From assembly GCA_900319035.1 (NCBI GenBank), contig ONMU01000001.1, forward strand, positions 1 through 64,000: DNA of 64,000 bases, given 5' to 3'. Origin of the DNA: an uncultured Bacteroidales bacterium (GTDB taxonomy: Bacteria; Bacteroidota; Bacteroidia; Bacteroidales; Paludibacteraceae). Under the pieces are notes generated by a model. The model was not told the DNA's origin, did not search any database, and was given only the letters and a program-made list of their open reading frames with translations. The position numbers and the translations under genes are program-made. Of this stretch, positions 41,856 to 49,177 are shown piece by piece; positions within the stretch are counted from its first letter, which is position 1, and every line of letters starts with the position of its first letter.

Positions 41856-42944
41856 TCACCGAACGAGGCGGTATATACCGCCCGGCAGGGATCGGATGAG
41901 ACCTTGCAGCTCGAGAGAAACCAGATCGGAAGAGACATCCGAATACGCTCGTTCGGTCTCCATGACGAGGAGGTTGATATGCAGTCCTTCTTCGGCTTCG
42001 TTGAGTTTGGCGAGAAGGATCTGCTGATCCGGCGTGAGGTCGTCTGCCAAAAGGCCTACGATGGATGTTTGAAGATTGTTTGAGGTGGTTTGATGTTGTT
42101 TGAGGTGGTTGGTGGTCCACTGCATGGTCTCAATAAGATCATCGGCAGAAGTGATGAGTTGCGCCTTGGAGGACTGAATGAGTTGATTACATCCCGCCGA
42201 AGAGATGTCATCGGGTCTGCCGGGGAAAGCAAAGAGTTCGCGGTTATAATCCGACGCCATGCGTGCAGTGATAAGACTGCCGCCTTTGTCCCGCGACTCC
42301 ACTACCACTACTGCGTCCGCCAAACCTGCCACGATGCGGTTGCGTTGCACAAAATTAGAGGCGATGGGTTCGGTACCGGACGGAAACTCCGTGAGGATGC
42401 CTCCTCGTTCGAGGGAAGCTATAGCTTCGGGACGATGCCGAAACGGATAGATGCGATCCAGACCGTGCGCCGGAATGATGATCGTCGGGACACCGTATTG
42501 TAGCGCTGCGCGATGAGCAGCTATGTCAATGCCATACGCACCTCCGGACACTATCGTGAGGGAGTCCAGGCGGGAAGCCAGATCACGCACGAAAGCGTTG
42601 GTCAGTTCCTTGCCGCGTTCCGTGGGACGGCGCGTGCCGACGATGGACACTACATGACCCTCCGAAGGATGTACATTGCCTTTAGAATAGAGGACAAGCG
42701 GTCTGTCGGGACATTGACGCAGACGATACGGGTAATCCTCATCGGTAAGCGTCCACACACGAATCCCGTGCGCATTGATCCAATTCCATTCGCGCTCGGC
42801 TTGCTCCAAAGCCTCGTTCATACCCGGTTCGTCCAGATGACGCCATGCCTCTTCGGCAGAACCATAATGATCCACCAAAGCCAACGACCGCCGTAAGCGT
42901 GAACGGAAGAGCAGACTCAATGCTATATCAAAACATTTGTTCAT
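41856..42944 (-). CDS. dprA: DNA-processing protein DprA
   Basis: 362 residues. Loads RecA on incoming single-stranded DNA during natural transformation. The Rossmann core has VSIVGTRRPTERGKELTNAF, IVSGGAYGIDIAAHRAALQY and RNRIVAGLADAVVVVES, then GSLITARMASDYNRELFAFP. A linker of about residues 275-290 (NHLKQHQTTSNNLQTS) is encoded by a TTGTTTGAGGTGGTT simple repeat (42075-42118). A C-terminal winged-helix domain follows. Confidence 0.93.
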   Translation of the reverse strand: MNKCFDIALSLLFRSRLRRSLALVDHYGSAEEAWRHLDEPGMNEALEQAEREWNWINAHGIRVWTLTDEDYPYRLRQCPDRPLVLYSKGNVHPSEGHVVSIVGTRRPTERGKELTNAFVRDLASRLDSLTIVSGGAYGIDIAAHRAALQYGVPTIIIPAHGLDRIYPFRHRPEAIASLERGGILTEFPSGTEPIASNFVQRNRIVAGLADAVVVVESRDKGGSLITARMASDYNRELFAFPGRPDDISSAGCNQLIQSSKAQLITSADDLIETMQWTTNHLKQHQTTSNNLQTSIVGLLADDLTPDQQILLAKLNEAEEGLHINLLVMETERAYSDVSSDLVSLELQGLIRSLPGGIYRLVR

Positions 42945-43003
42945 TTACACATTTTCGCATTTTCTCATTTTCTCATTTACCATTTATTTTCGCATTTTCT
43001 CAT
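42945..43003. repeat. CATTTTCGCATTTTCTCATTT simple repeat, dprA-VanZ gap
   Basis: Iterations of CATTTTCTCATTT and CATTTACCATTT. It overlaps the last codons of the VanZ-like gene (EKMRK). It is the same vocabulary as the trxB insert. Confidence 0.8.
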
Positions 43004-43319
43004 GTAACCGTTGGAAAAGGATCATGGAAAGGACGCCGATAAGAGCACCGAGGAAATCCGCTAACAGATCGAGCCATTCGCCCGAACGGGTGAGCGTACA
43101 GGCATACTGAAGGAGTTCCAACAACCCGCCGTATAGCGTCACTGCCACACAAACCCAGACCGGACGGCGAACGGGAATCATCCATGAGACCGCCAAGAGC
43201 AGGTACATCACACCATGCATCAGTTTGTCACTGACAGAGACGGCGGGCATATGGGTGCTCTCCGTCAGGCTGAGAATAGCAATGCCTGCCGTTAGAAGCA
43301 CGGCAGGCATGACAGTCAT
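42984..43319 (-). CDS. VanZ-like membrane protein
   Basis: 111 residues with four hydrophobic segments. The order SDKLMHGVMYLLLAVSWMIP, then YGGLLELLQYACTLTRSGEW and DLLADFLGALIGVL fits the VanZ-like family (D-K-x-x-H and E-x-x-Q motifs). Function not known in detail. Lies between upp and dprA. Confidence 0.82.
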   Translation of the reverse strand: MTVMPAVLLTAGIAILSLTESTHMPAVSVSDKLMHGVMYLLLAVSWMIPVRRPVWVCVAVTLYGGLLELLQYACTLTRSGEWLDLLADFLGALIGVLSMILFQRLHEKMRK

Positions 43320-43326
43320 ATACGAT

Positions 43327-44001
43327 TTACGGACGCTCAGAGAGGTGGATTTTTACTCCGTAACACAGATCTCCGGCATCGCCCAGACCGGGAACGATAT
43401 ATTTCTTCTCATTGAGAATCGGATCAACGGCAGCGCACCAGAGGGTAACATCGGGACTGTCGTTGAGCTCCTTACGCACCGCTTCAATCGCCTGCGGCGT
43501 AGCAATCGCGCAACAGAGGTGGGCATGAGAAGGATGACCGTGCTTGAGCAGCGCCTGATAACCGACCTCCATAGACATACCGGTAGCCAACATCGGATCC
43601 GCTACAATCAGCGTCTTGCCATCTATTGCCGGAGCTGCCATGTACTCTGCAACGATCTCCAGTTCACCGGCGGCATTGAGACGACGGTACGCACTGAGGA
43701 ACGCATTCTCCGCCCGGTCAAAGACATTCAGAAAACCATGGTGCAGAGGCATACCTGCACGCAGGATAGTAGCCAATACCAGCTGGTCAGAGATCACATT
43801 CACCGGCGCAACGCCAAGGGGCGTCTGTACTTCCGTCGGCTCATAATGAAGCTTCTTGCTGACCTCGATAGCCATGAATTCACCGATTCGCTCAATATTA
43901 CGACGGAAACGGAGAGGATCCTTCTGAATATTCACATCACGGATTTCACGAAGATAGTGGTTGAGCACGCTGTTTTGCTCGGAGAGATTGATAACATCCA
44001 T
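43327..44001 (-). CDS. upp: Uracil phosphoribosyltransferase
   Basis: 224 residues. Converts uracil and PRPP to UMP (pyrimidine salvage). The motifs LATILRAGMPLHHGFL and the PRPP loop LIVADPMLATGMSMEVGY (about 134-151) are clear, and the uracil-binding end is PGLGDAGDLCYG. It shares a divergent promoter region with the DUF5063 gene. Confidence 0.95.
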   Translation of the reverse strand: MDVINLSEQNSVLNHYLREIRDVNIQKDPLRFRRNIERIGEFMAIEVSKKLHYEPTEVQTPLGVAPVNVISDQLVLATILRAGMPLHHGFLNVFDRAENAFLSAYRRLNAAGELEIVAEYMAAPAIDGKTLIVADPMLATGMSMEVGYQALLKHGHPSHAHLCCAIATPQAIEAVRKELNDSPDVTLWCAAVDPILNEKKYIVPGLGDAGDLCYGVKIHLSERP

Positions 44002-44058
44002 ATATATTTACGATTTAACGATTTACGATTTACGATTGATGGTCTCAAAAAAATCGTG

Positions 44059-44106
44059 CAAAGTTACGCATTTTTTTGCATATATGCAAATTTTTTTGTA
44101 CCTTTG
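44059..44106. promoter_or_regulatory. Symmetric divergent promoter (upp / DUF5063)
   Basis: One perfect palindrome TTTGCATATATGCAAA (44075-44090) supplies the -33 element for both directions. The minus -7 box TAACTTTG is at 44059-44066 (upp) and the plus -7 box TACCTTTG at 44099-44106 (DUF5063). Both spacings are 23 nt, so the arrangement is mirror-symmetric. Confidence 0.88.
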
Positions 44107-44126
44107 CGCTGTTTTTTGAAATAATT

Positions 44127-44633
44127 ATGGAAAGTTTAGTATATAAAGAGTCCACAATTGCTTTTGTGACCGCAGCTGCGCAGACCTGTCTGCTGGTAGA
44201 AAAAGCCAATGAGTACACGCGCGAAGAATGGCGTGAACAGTTATTACGTCTGCTGCCGATATTGTATCTGCGTACGCGATTAGTAGAAGAGGAAGAGCCG
44301 ATGATGGAGGACGAGCCGCAGCGGTTCGTGACCGAAGAGGACTACAACTATGTGTTGGTCGGGATGCGTGAGTTATTGGGTTCCGACGATGCCTATTTGG
44401 ACGTGTTCGTAGATCAAGGCATCTACACCGATGAGGTGCAGACAGCGTATATTTCGGAAGGCTTGGCGGATATCTACCAAGAGTTGAAAGACTTAGCGGC
44501 AGCCTTCCAGACCGGAGAGGAGCCGATCATGCACGATGCGGTGGTGGTTTGCAAAGAGGCGTTTGAGGCGCACTGGGGACTGAAAGTACTCGCTGTGATG
44601 AGAGCGCTGCACGAAGTGAGAGTTGAGAGTTGA
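44127..44633 (+). CDS. DUF5063-family protein
   Basis: 168 residues from the ATG at 44127; the longer frame runs through the promoter. An acidic, helical soluble protein (MESLVYKESTIAFVTAAAQT; RLLPILYLRTRLVEEEEPMM; LADIYQELKDLAAAFQTGEE; FEAHWGLKVLAVMRALHEVR). It fits the DUF5063 family as I know it, which lies next to the RNase D-like gene in Bacteroidales. Function unknown. The last residues (VRVES) come from the AGTTGAGAG repeat. Confidence 0.75.
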   Translation: MESLVYKESTIAFVTAAAQTCLLVEKANEYTREEWREQLLRLLPILYLRTRLVEEEEPMMEDEPQRFVTEEDYNYVLVGMRELLGSDDAYLDVFVDQGIYTDEVQTAYISEGLADIYQELKDLAAAFQTGEEPIMHDAVVVCKEAFEAHWGLKVLAVMRALHEVRVES

Positions 44634-44675
44634 GTGTTTAGTGTTTAGAGTTTAGTGTTTAGTGTTTAGCGTTTA
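44618..44675. repeat. AGTTGAGTGTTTAG simple repeat
   Basis: Iterations of GAGAGTTGAGAGTTGAG and AGTGTTTAGAGTTT covering the end of the DUF5063 gene and the gap to the exonuclease. Confidence 0.75.
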
Positions 44676-44684
44676 GAGATACAC

Positions 44685-45557
44685 GTGGAAGAAAATCATT
44701 ATATACATAGAATCAATAAGGATCTGTTGCAATGGATGCCGGTAGCAGCCTTTGAGGGTGAGGTGATTGTAGTGGATCGCGAGGAACAGGTGGCGGACGC
44801 TGTAGCTTACCTCAAGCAACAACGCGTCATTGGGGTGGACACAGAGGCTCGTCCGAGTTTCCAAAGAGGGATACACTACCCCACGGCGTTGGTGCAGATC
44901 GCTACGCATGAGCGGTGCTACCTCTTCAGGCTTACCCATATTGGTATGCCCGAAGCCTTAGCGCAGGTATTCGCCGACCCGAAGATCTGCAAGGTGGGAT
45001 TGGCGTTCAAGGATGACATCAACGGCCTAAGACGCAGGCATGATTTCACCCCTGCCAATTGTGTGGACATACAATCGATGGTAGCGCAATACGGCATCCT
45101 CGATATGGGTTTGCAGAAGATCTTCGCTATCTGTTTCAACAAGAAGATCTCCAAAGCCCAACAGTTGACCAACTGGGAGAACAGCCATCTGACACCCGAG
45201 CAAGCACGGTACGCCAGTACGGACGCTTGGGCTACGCTGCTGATTTACGAAGATTTGTTGGCTCATGAGCCGCTGCGCCAAGACGAGGTGATTGCCCTCA
45301 AACGCCAAGACAAAGAGCAGATGATAGAGCACCAGTTAGAGATACAGGACCAACGTCTGCGCGAACAAGGCATTGAACCACCGCCCCACCTCACTTTAGA
45401 GGAACGCGAGGCCAAACAGGCGGAGAAACGCCGAGAAGCCAGAAAGCGGAAGAGACACAATAAGAAGGCGAAAGAACTAAAGACAAAAGATAATAATGAA
45501 AAGAATTCTATTAGCAGTACTGCTCATCGTAGCAGTAGCAGCAAACGCAGAGATTAA
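44685..45557 (+). CDS. RNase D-like 3'-5' exonuclease
   Basis: 290 residues with a GTG start. DEDD-type exonuclease: VIGVDTEARPSFQRG (D-x-E), CKVGLAFKDDINGLRRRHDF, VDIQSMVAQYGILDMGLQKI, and YASTDAWATLLIYEDL (Y-x(3)-D). The C-terminal ~75 residues are a highly charged coiled region (EEREAKQAEKRREARKRKRH) likely to bind RNA. Its end overlaps the alkaline phosphatase gene by 62 nt in another frame, so the last ~20 residues may not be part of the ancestral protein. Confidence 0.88.
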   Translation: MEENHYIHRINKDLLQWMPVAAFEGEVIVVDREEQVADAVAYLKQQRVIGVDTEARPSFQRGIHYPTALVQIATHERCYLFRLTHIGMPEALAQVFADPKICKVGLAFKDDINGLRRRHDFTPANCVDIQSMVAQYGILDMGLQKIFAICFNKKISKAQQLTNWENSHLTPEQARYASTDAWATLLIYEDLLAHEPLRQDEVIALKRQDKEQMIEHQLEIQDQRLREQGIEPPPHLTLEEREAKQAEKRREARKRKRHNKKAKELKTKDNNEKNSISSTAHRSSSSKRRD

Positions 45558-46917
45558 GTACGTCTTTTACTTCATTGGAGATGGTATGGGTTCCAACCAA
45601 GTATTAGGCGCAGAGATGTACCGCTCGGCGATACAGGGTGTGCCGTTGGGAAGGGTGCAGAGTTTGATGAGCACTTTCCCGTATTCTGGAAGTGCCTCAA
45701 CGTACTCCAAGAGCAACGGCATCACCGATAGTGCGGCGGCAGGAACGTGTCTGGCAACAGGTAGCAAGACCACGAACGGCACGTTGGGTCTGGACGAGAA
45801 CGGCAAACAGCTGAGTACGATTGCCGAAGAGTTGAAACAAAAAAATTGGGGAATCGGTATCATGACGACGGTAGCGATTGATCATGCTACTCCGGGTGCT
45901 TTCTACGCGCACGTACACGAGCGCAATCATTATTATACTATAGGTCAGCAGCTGAGTGAGAGCGGTTTTGATTTCTTCGGCGGCGCAGGTTTTCATCATC
46001 CAGAGGGAAAGAATGACGATGAGGCAGTGAACCTCTACCGTTTGGCAGAGCAGAAAGGCTACACCATCGCACACGGTTACGAAGAGGCACAGAAAGTGCT
46101 GCTGAACGATCAGCCGCAGAGCACCATGCCGGTACAAGAGACCAAGCTGATCATGGTGCAGAAAGACGATGACCAAGGTGCGAAGCACGGTTCTAATCTC
46201 CCTTACGCCATCGACCGCAAAGAGGGCGACTTGACCTTAGCGCAGATAGTAAGCACCGCTATACCGTTTTTGGACAACCGTTACGAGCGTTTCTTTATGA
46301 TGGTAGAGGGCGGCATGATCGATTATGCGTGTCACGCGGACGATGCTGCTACGGCTTTTGGTGAGTTTTGGGACATGAACGAAGCGATGGAAGTGGCTTA
46401 TAAGTTCTACCAAGCGCACCCCGATGAGACGCTTATCCTTGTGACAGCAGACCATGAGACAGGCGGTTTGGCACTCGGTAACAGCGACTACACGCTGAAA
46501 CTGGATATACTCCAAAACCAGCAATGCTCGGCTTGGTTCTTGAGCGATCTCTTCACGCAGTTATTCAAAGAGAACAAGAAACCGAGTTGGGAGGCAGTAA
46601 AGAAGATTTACAAAGAGCAGTTGGGTTTCTGGGAAAAAGTGGAGATCAGCGCAGACGAAGAGAAAGAGCTGAAGGAGATCTACAAGAAAGCGTGTCACGG
46701 CAAAGCCAAAGACGCCAAGAATATGTATAAGTCGGTAAACGCCTTAGGCAATGAGGGTATCGCGTTGCTGAACAAGAAAGCACATATAGGATGGACCACC
46801 CGCGCTCACAGCGCACATGCAGTGCCTATTTTTGCAATCGGCAAGAAGGCTCATCTGTTCAGCGGATGGCACGATAATACGGAGATTGTTCCGCTGCTTC
46901 GCAAAGCGCTGAAATAG
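45496..46917 (+). CDS. Alkaline phosphatase
   Basis: 473 residues. A signal peptide (MKRILLAVLLIVAVAANA) directs it to the periplasm. Motifs: VFYFIGDGMGSNQVLGAEMY (metal-binding Asp), SNGITDSAAAGTCLATGSKT (T-D-S-A with the nucleophile Ser, near residue 77), MIDYACHADDAATAFGE, LVTADHETGGLALG, and the final HSAHAVPIFAIG. Releases phosphate from monoesters. Convergent with the next gene, with a shared terminator between. Confidence 0.95.
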   Translation: MKRILLAVLLIVAVAANAEIKYVFYFIGDGMGSNQVLGAEMYRSAIQGVPLGRVQSLMSTFPYSGSASTYSKSNGITDSAAAGTCLATGSKTTNGTLGLDENGKQLSTIAEELKQKNWGIGIMTTVAIDHATPGAFYAHVHERNHYYTIGQQLSESGFDFFGGAGFHHPEGKNDDEAVNLYRLAEQKGYTIAHGYEEAQKVLLNDQPQSTMPVQETKLIMVQKDDDQGAKHGSNLPYAIDRKEGDLTLAQIVSTAIPFLDNRYERFFMMVEGGMIDYACHADDAATAFGEFWDMNEAMEVAYKFYQAHPDETLILVTADHETGGLALGNSDYTLKLDILQNQQCSAWFLSDLFTQLFKENKKPSWEAVKKIYKEQLGFWEKVEISADEEKELKEIYKKACHGKAKDAKNMYKSVNALGNEGIALLNKKAHIGWTTRAHSAHAVPIFAIGKKAHLFSGWHDNTEIVPLLRKALK

Positions 46918-46936
46918 TAGCTATTAACGAGAACTA

Positions 46937-46978
46937 AACGGAGGCGGAACGGACTCGGAACGGAGGCGGAACGGAGGC
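46937..46978. repeat. GGCGGAACGGA simple repeat
   Basis: Four iterations of AACGGAGGCGG/AACGGACTCGG after the alkaline phosphatase gene. Confidence 0.7.
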
Positions 46979-47025
46979 AAGTGCTATCTAAAAGCCGAAT
47001 TAAGGGTTCTCTGCACCACAAAAAA

Positions 47026-47058
47026 AATGAGTGTGTCAAACGGATTGACACACTCATT
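47026..47058. terminator. Bidirectional terminator between convergent genes
   Basis: AATGAGTGTGTCAA (47026-47039) and TTGACACACTCATT (47045-47058) form a perfect 14-bp stem with a five-base loop; A- and T-runs flank it. Confidence 0.9.
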
Positions 47059-47078
47059 TCATTATAGAGATTGTTTGG

Positions 47079-49076
47079 TTATTTCACCATCTGACCCATT
47101 ACGTTATAGGTCTTGTTGTTCTTCTCGATGACGAGGATACCATTCTTGAGGACTTTAACAGCCTTTGCGTCCGCAGCGGTGTTCTCGAAGCCCACAGTGC
47201 TGGTCGGAACGAGGTAGAAGTAGCCGCCAAATGCGCTCCAATCCGAGTAGTACTCCGGACGGAAGTACATGGTGGTTGGTCCATTGTGGTGGTCATCCAC
47301 AATATAGTTACCCTCTTTCGGATACCAAGTAGTGATCTCATCTTCTGCTACGTAAACCACCTTGATCTCATCGTCAACAGCGAGGTCGATAGAGAGTTGA
47401 TACTCACCCTCGGTGTCCGGATTTGCAGCAAAGAGTTTCTCTGCAGACAAATCTTCAACGCTCCAAGCGTCAACGCCACTGAATTTACCAACGAGGTAGT
47501 AACCGTTGGTAAGTACAGGTTCCGGTTTCTCAGGATAAATGATAGCCAGTGAGTCGTTAGCGAAGTACCATTTGAAGGTATAAGCACCCTCTACGTCGAT
47601 TACAACAGTCATGTTTGCATCCGTATTGCCGGTAATACCTGCACAACCCGGGAAGCCACGATGGAACTCATAGCCGTTCGAACGCCAAGCACCATTGATA
47701 ATCATCTTGAAGGCATAGGTACCTTTCTTGATATTGTCGTTGTAGAGCGTAGCAAACGTGCTATCCTCAGAGAGTTCAAACGGAATAGGCTCACCCCACT
47801 CTGTCATGTCACCTGTAACAGCAGCCGTCGGAACAACCGGAGTCGGATCTACGTAGAAGTTACCGGCAATCTTGAAGATCGGGGTCTCGCCTGCGATGTA
47901 GATCACTTGTACAGCACCTGCTTCTGCGAGGGAGAAGATGATGTTCTCATCATTGTCCGTCGTTACGCCTTCCGGTTTCTCGGTGAGGTTGTTGAAGCCC
48001 TTAGCGGTATTCCAAGTACCATCGAGGGATACTTTGAGTTTGTAGTACTGCTCTGCTTTGAGGTTCAGAACGAGTGTGTCAGCCTCAGCCTTGATAGCAT
48101 CCGGATTCCAAGCCTTGCCTGCGAAACCAGCGTCAGTAACGAGAGCAGAGTCACCGGTTACGTAGAACTTAGCGGCTACAGGAGGAACCGGAGTAGATGC
48201 TTTCGGATAGATGGTGATAGAAGTGAGGAAGAAACGACCTTTGTTTGCTTTATTCTGCACGATATCGATGGTCGAAACTTCGCCTGTCGGTTTCCAAATC
48301 TTATCCTCAAATATAAGTTTACCAGCACTGAGAGTAAAGTTTTCACCATTTACTGTGAAACCCTCACCTCCTTCATTATTGGCGTACATAGCAGCACGGA
48401 AGACGATCGAGTCCACTTCCGTCGGATTAGCCAATTCGAATTTCAATTCGCCAGCAGCAGAAGACGAACCTAATTTCAAGTTCGAGAAGATGGAGTCATT
48501 ACCCTCTTTGTACTTACGACCAGCGTACACTTGTGTACCAACCAGTACAGAATCCACGTACTTCTGGCACGCAGCATCAAAGATAGCAGCAACGGTACTT
48601 AGTTTTGCACTACCGTCACCATCTGTTTTGTCGTAATAGGTAAAGGTCAGCTTGATAGCCCCACTCGGATCTCCCCCATAGGTTGACCAGACACCTTCAG
48701 CGCCCGGATCACCCCAAACACCTGTTTCAGAAGTGATGGTGAAGAGGTTTTTACCATCGGTCGGGAGAGACAAGTCAGCGGTTTTAGCACCCCAGTAGGC
48801 GATGTCACCCGTTGCGTTTACGCGGGTAAAGATAAACTTGTTATACACTGCGAAGTCGATGTCCGCTTTCCATAGTCCTTCTTCACCGGCAACAGCTTCC
48901 ATACGAACGCCCGGCCAATCCGCATTCTTAACATCGTCATTAAGGAATGCGTAAACACCGACAGCTGCGTCGTCTTGAGTCCACCAGCTTTGGGTCACTT
49001 TACAATACACTGTTGTTGCGAAAGCCGTTGAGATGCTTAGGACAGCAGCCATCAATAAAGAAAAAATCTTTCTCAT
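47079..49076 (-). CDS. Secreted modular protein with starch-binding-like domains
   Basis: 665 residues with a signal peptide (KIFSLLMAAVLSISTAFA). An N-terminal module (about 22-130) has WWTQDDAAVGVYAFLNDDVK and NKFIFTRVNATGDIAYWGAK, the look of CBM26-type starch-binding modules. A beta domain (about 140-290) follows, then three SusE/SusF-like modules (FYVTGDSALVTDAGFAGKAW; AAVTGDMTEWGEPIPFELS; GYYLVGKFSGVDAW). The C-terminal tail is KVLKNGILVIEKNNKTYNVM then GQMVK, the shared sorting tail. Probably a surface glycan-binding protein; the substrate is inferred. Confidence 0.8.
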   Translation of the reverse strand: MRKIFSLLMAAVLSISTAFATTVYCKVTQSWWTQDDAAVGVYAFLNDDVKNADWPGVRMEAVAGEEGLWKADIDFAVYNKFIFTRVNATGDIAYWGAKTADLSLPTDGKNLFTITSETGVWGDPGAEGVWSTYGGDPSGAIKLTFTYYDKTDGDGSAKLSTVAAIFDAACQKYVDSVLVGTQVYAGRKYKEGNDSIFSNLKLGSSSAAGELKFELANPTEVDSIVFRAAMYANNEGGEGFTVNGENFTLSAGKLIFEDKIWKPTGEVSTIDIVQNKANKGRFFLTSITIYPKASTPVPPVAAKFYVTGDSALVTDAGFAGKAWNPDAIKAEADTLVLNLKAEQYYKLKVSLDGTWNTAKGFNNLTEKPEGVTTDNDENIIFSLAEAGAVQVIYIAGETPIFKIAGNFYVDPTPVVPTAAVTGDMTEWGEPIPFELSEDSTFATLYNDNIKKGTYAFKMIINGAWRSNGYEFHRGFPGCAGITGNTDANMTVVIDVEGAYTFKWYFANDSLAIIYPEKPEPVLTNGYYLVGKFSGVDAWSVEDLSAEKLFAANPDTEGEYQLSIDLAVDDEIKVVYVAEDEITTWYPKEGNYIVDDHHNGPTTMYFRPEYYSDWSAFGGYFYLVPTSTVGFENTAADAKAVKVLKNGILVIEKNNKTYNVMGQMVK

Positions 49077-49177
49077 GATAAAATGATTTTGGTTAATAAA
49101 TGTGAATTAATAAAAATGTTTTCCTATAAAATAAGAGAGGGAGCGATCAGACTCCCTCTCCTGATAAGTGAATCGTA

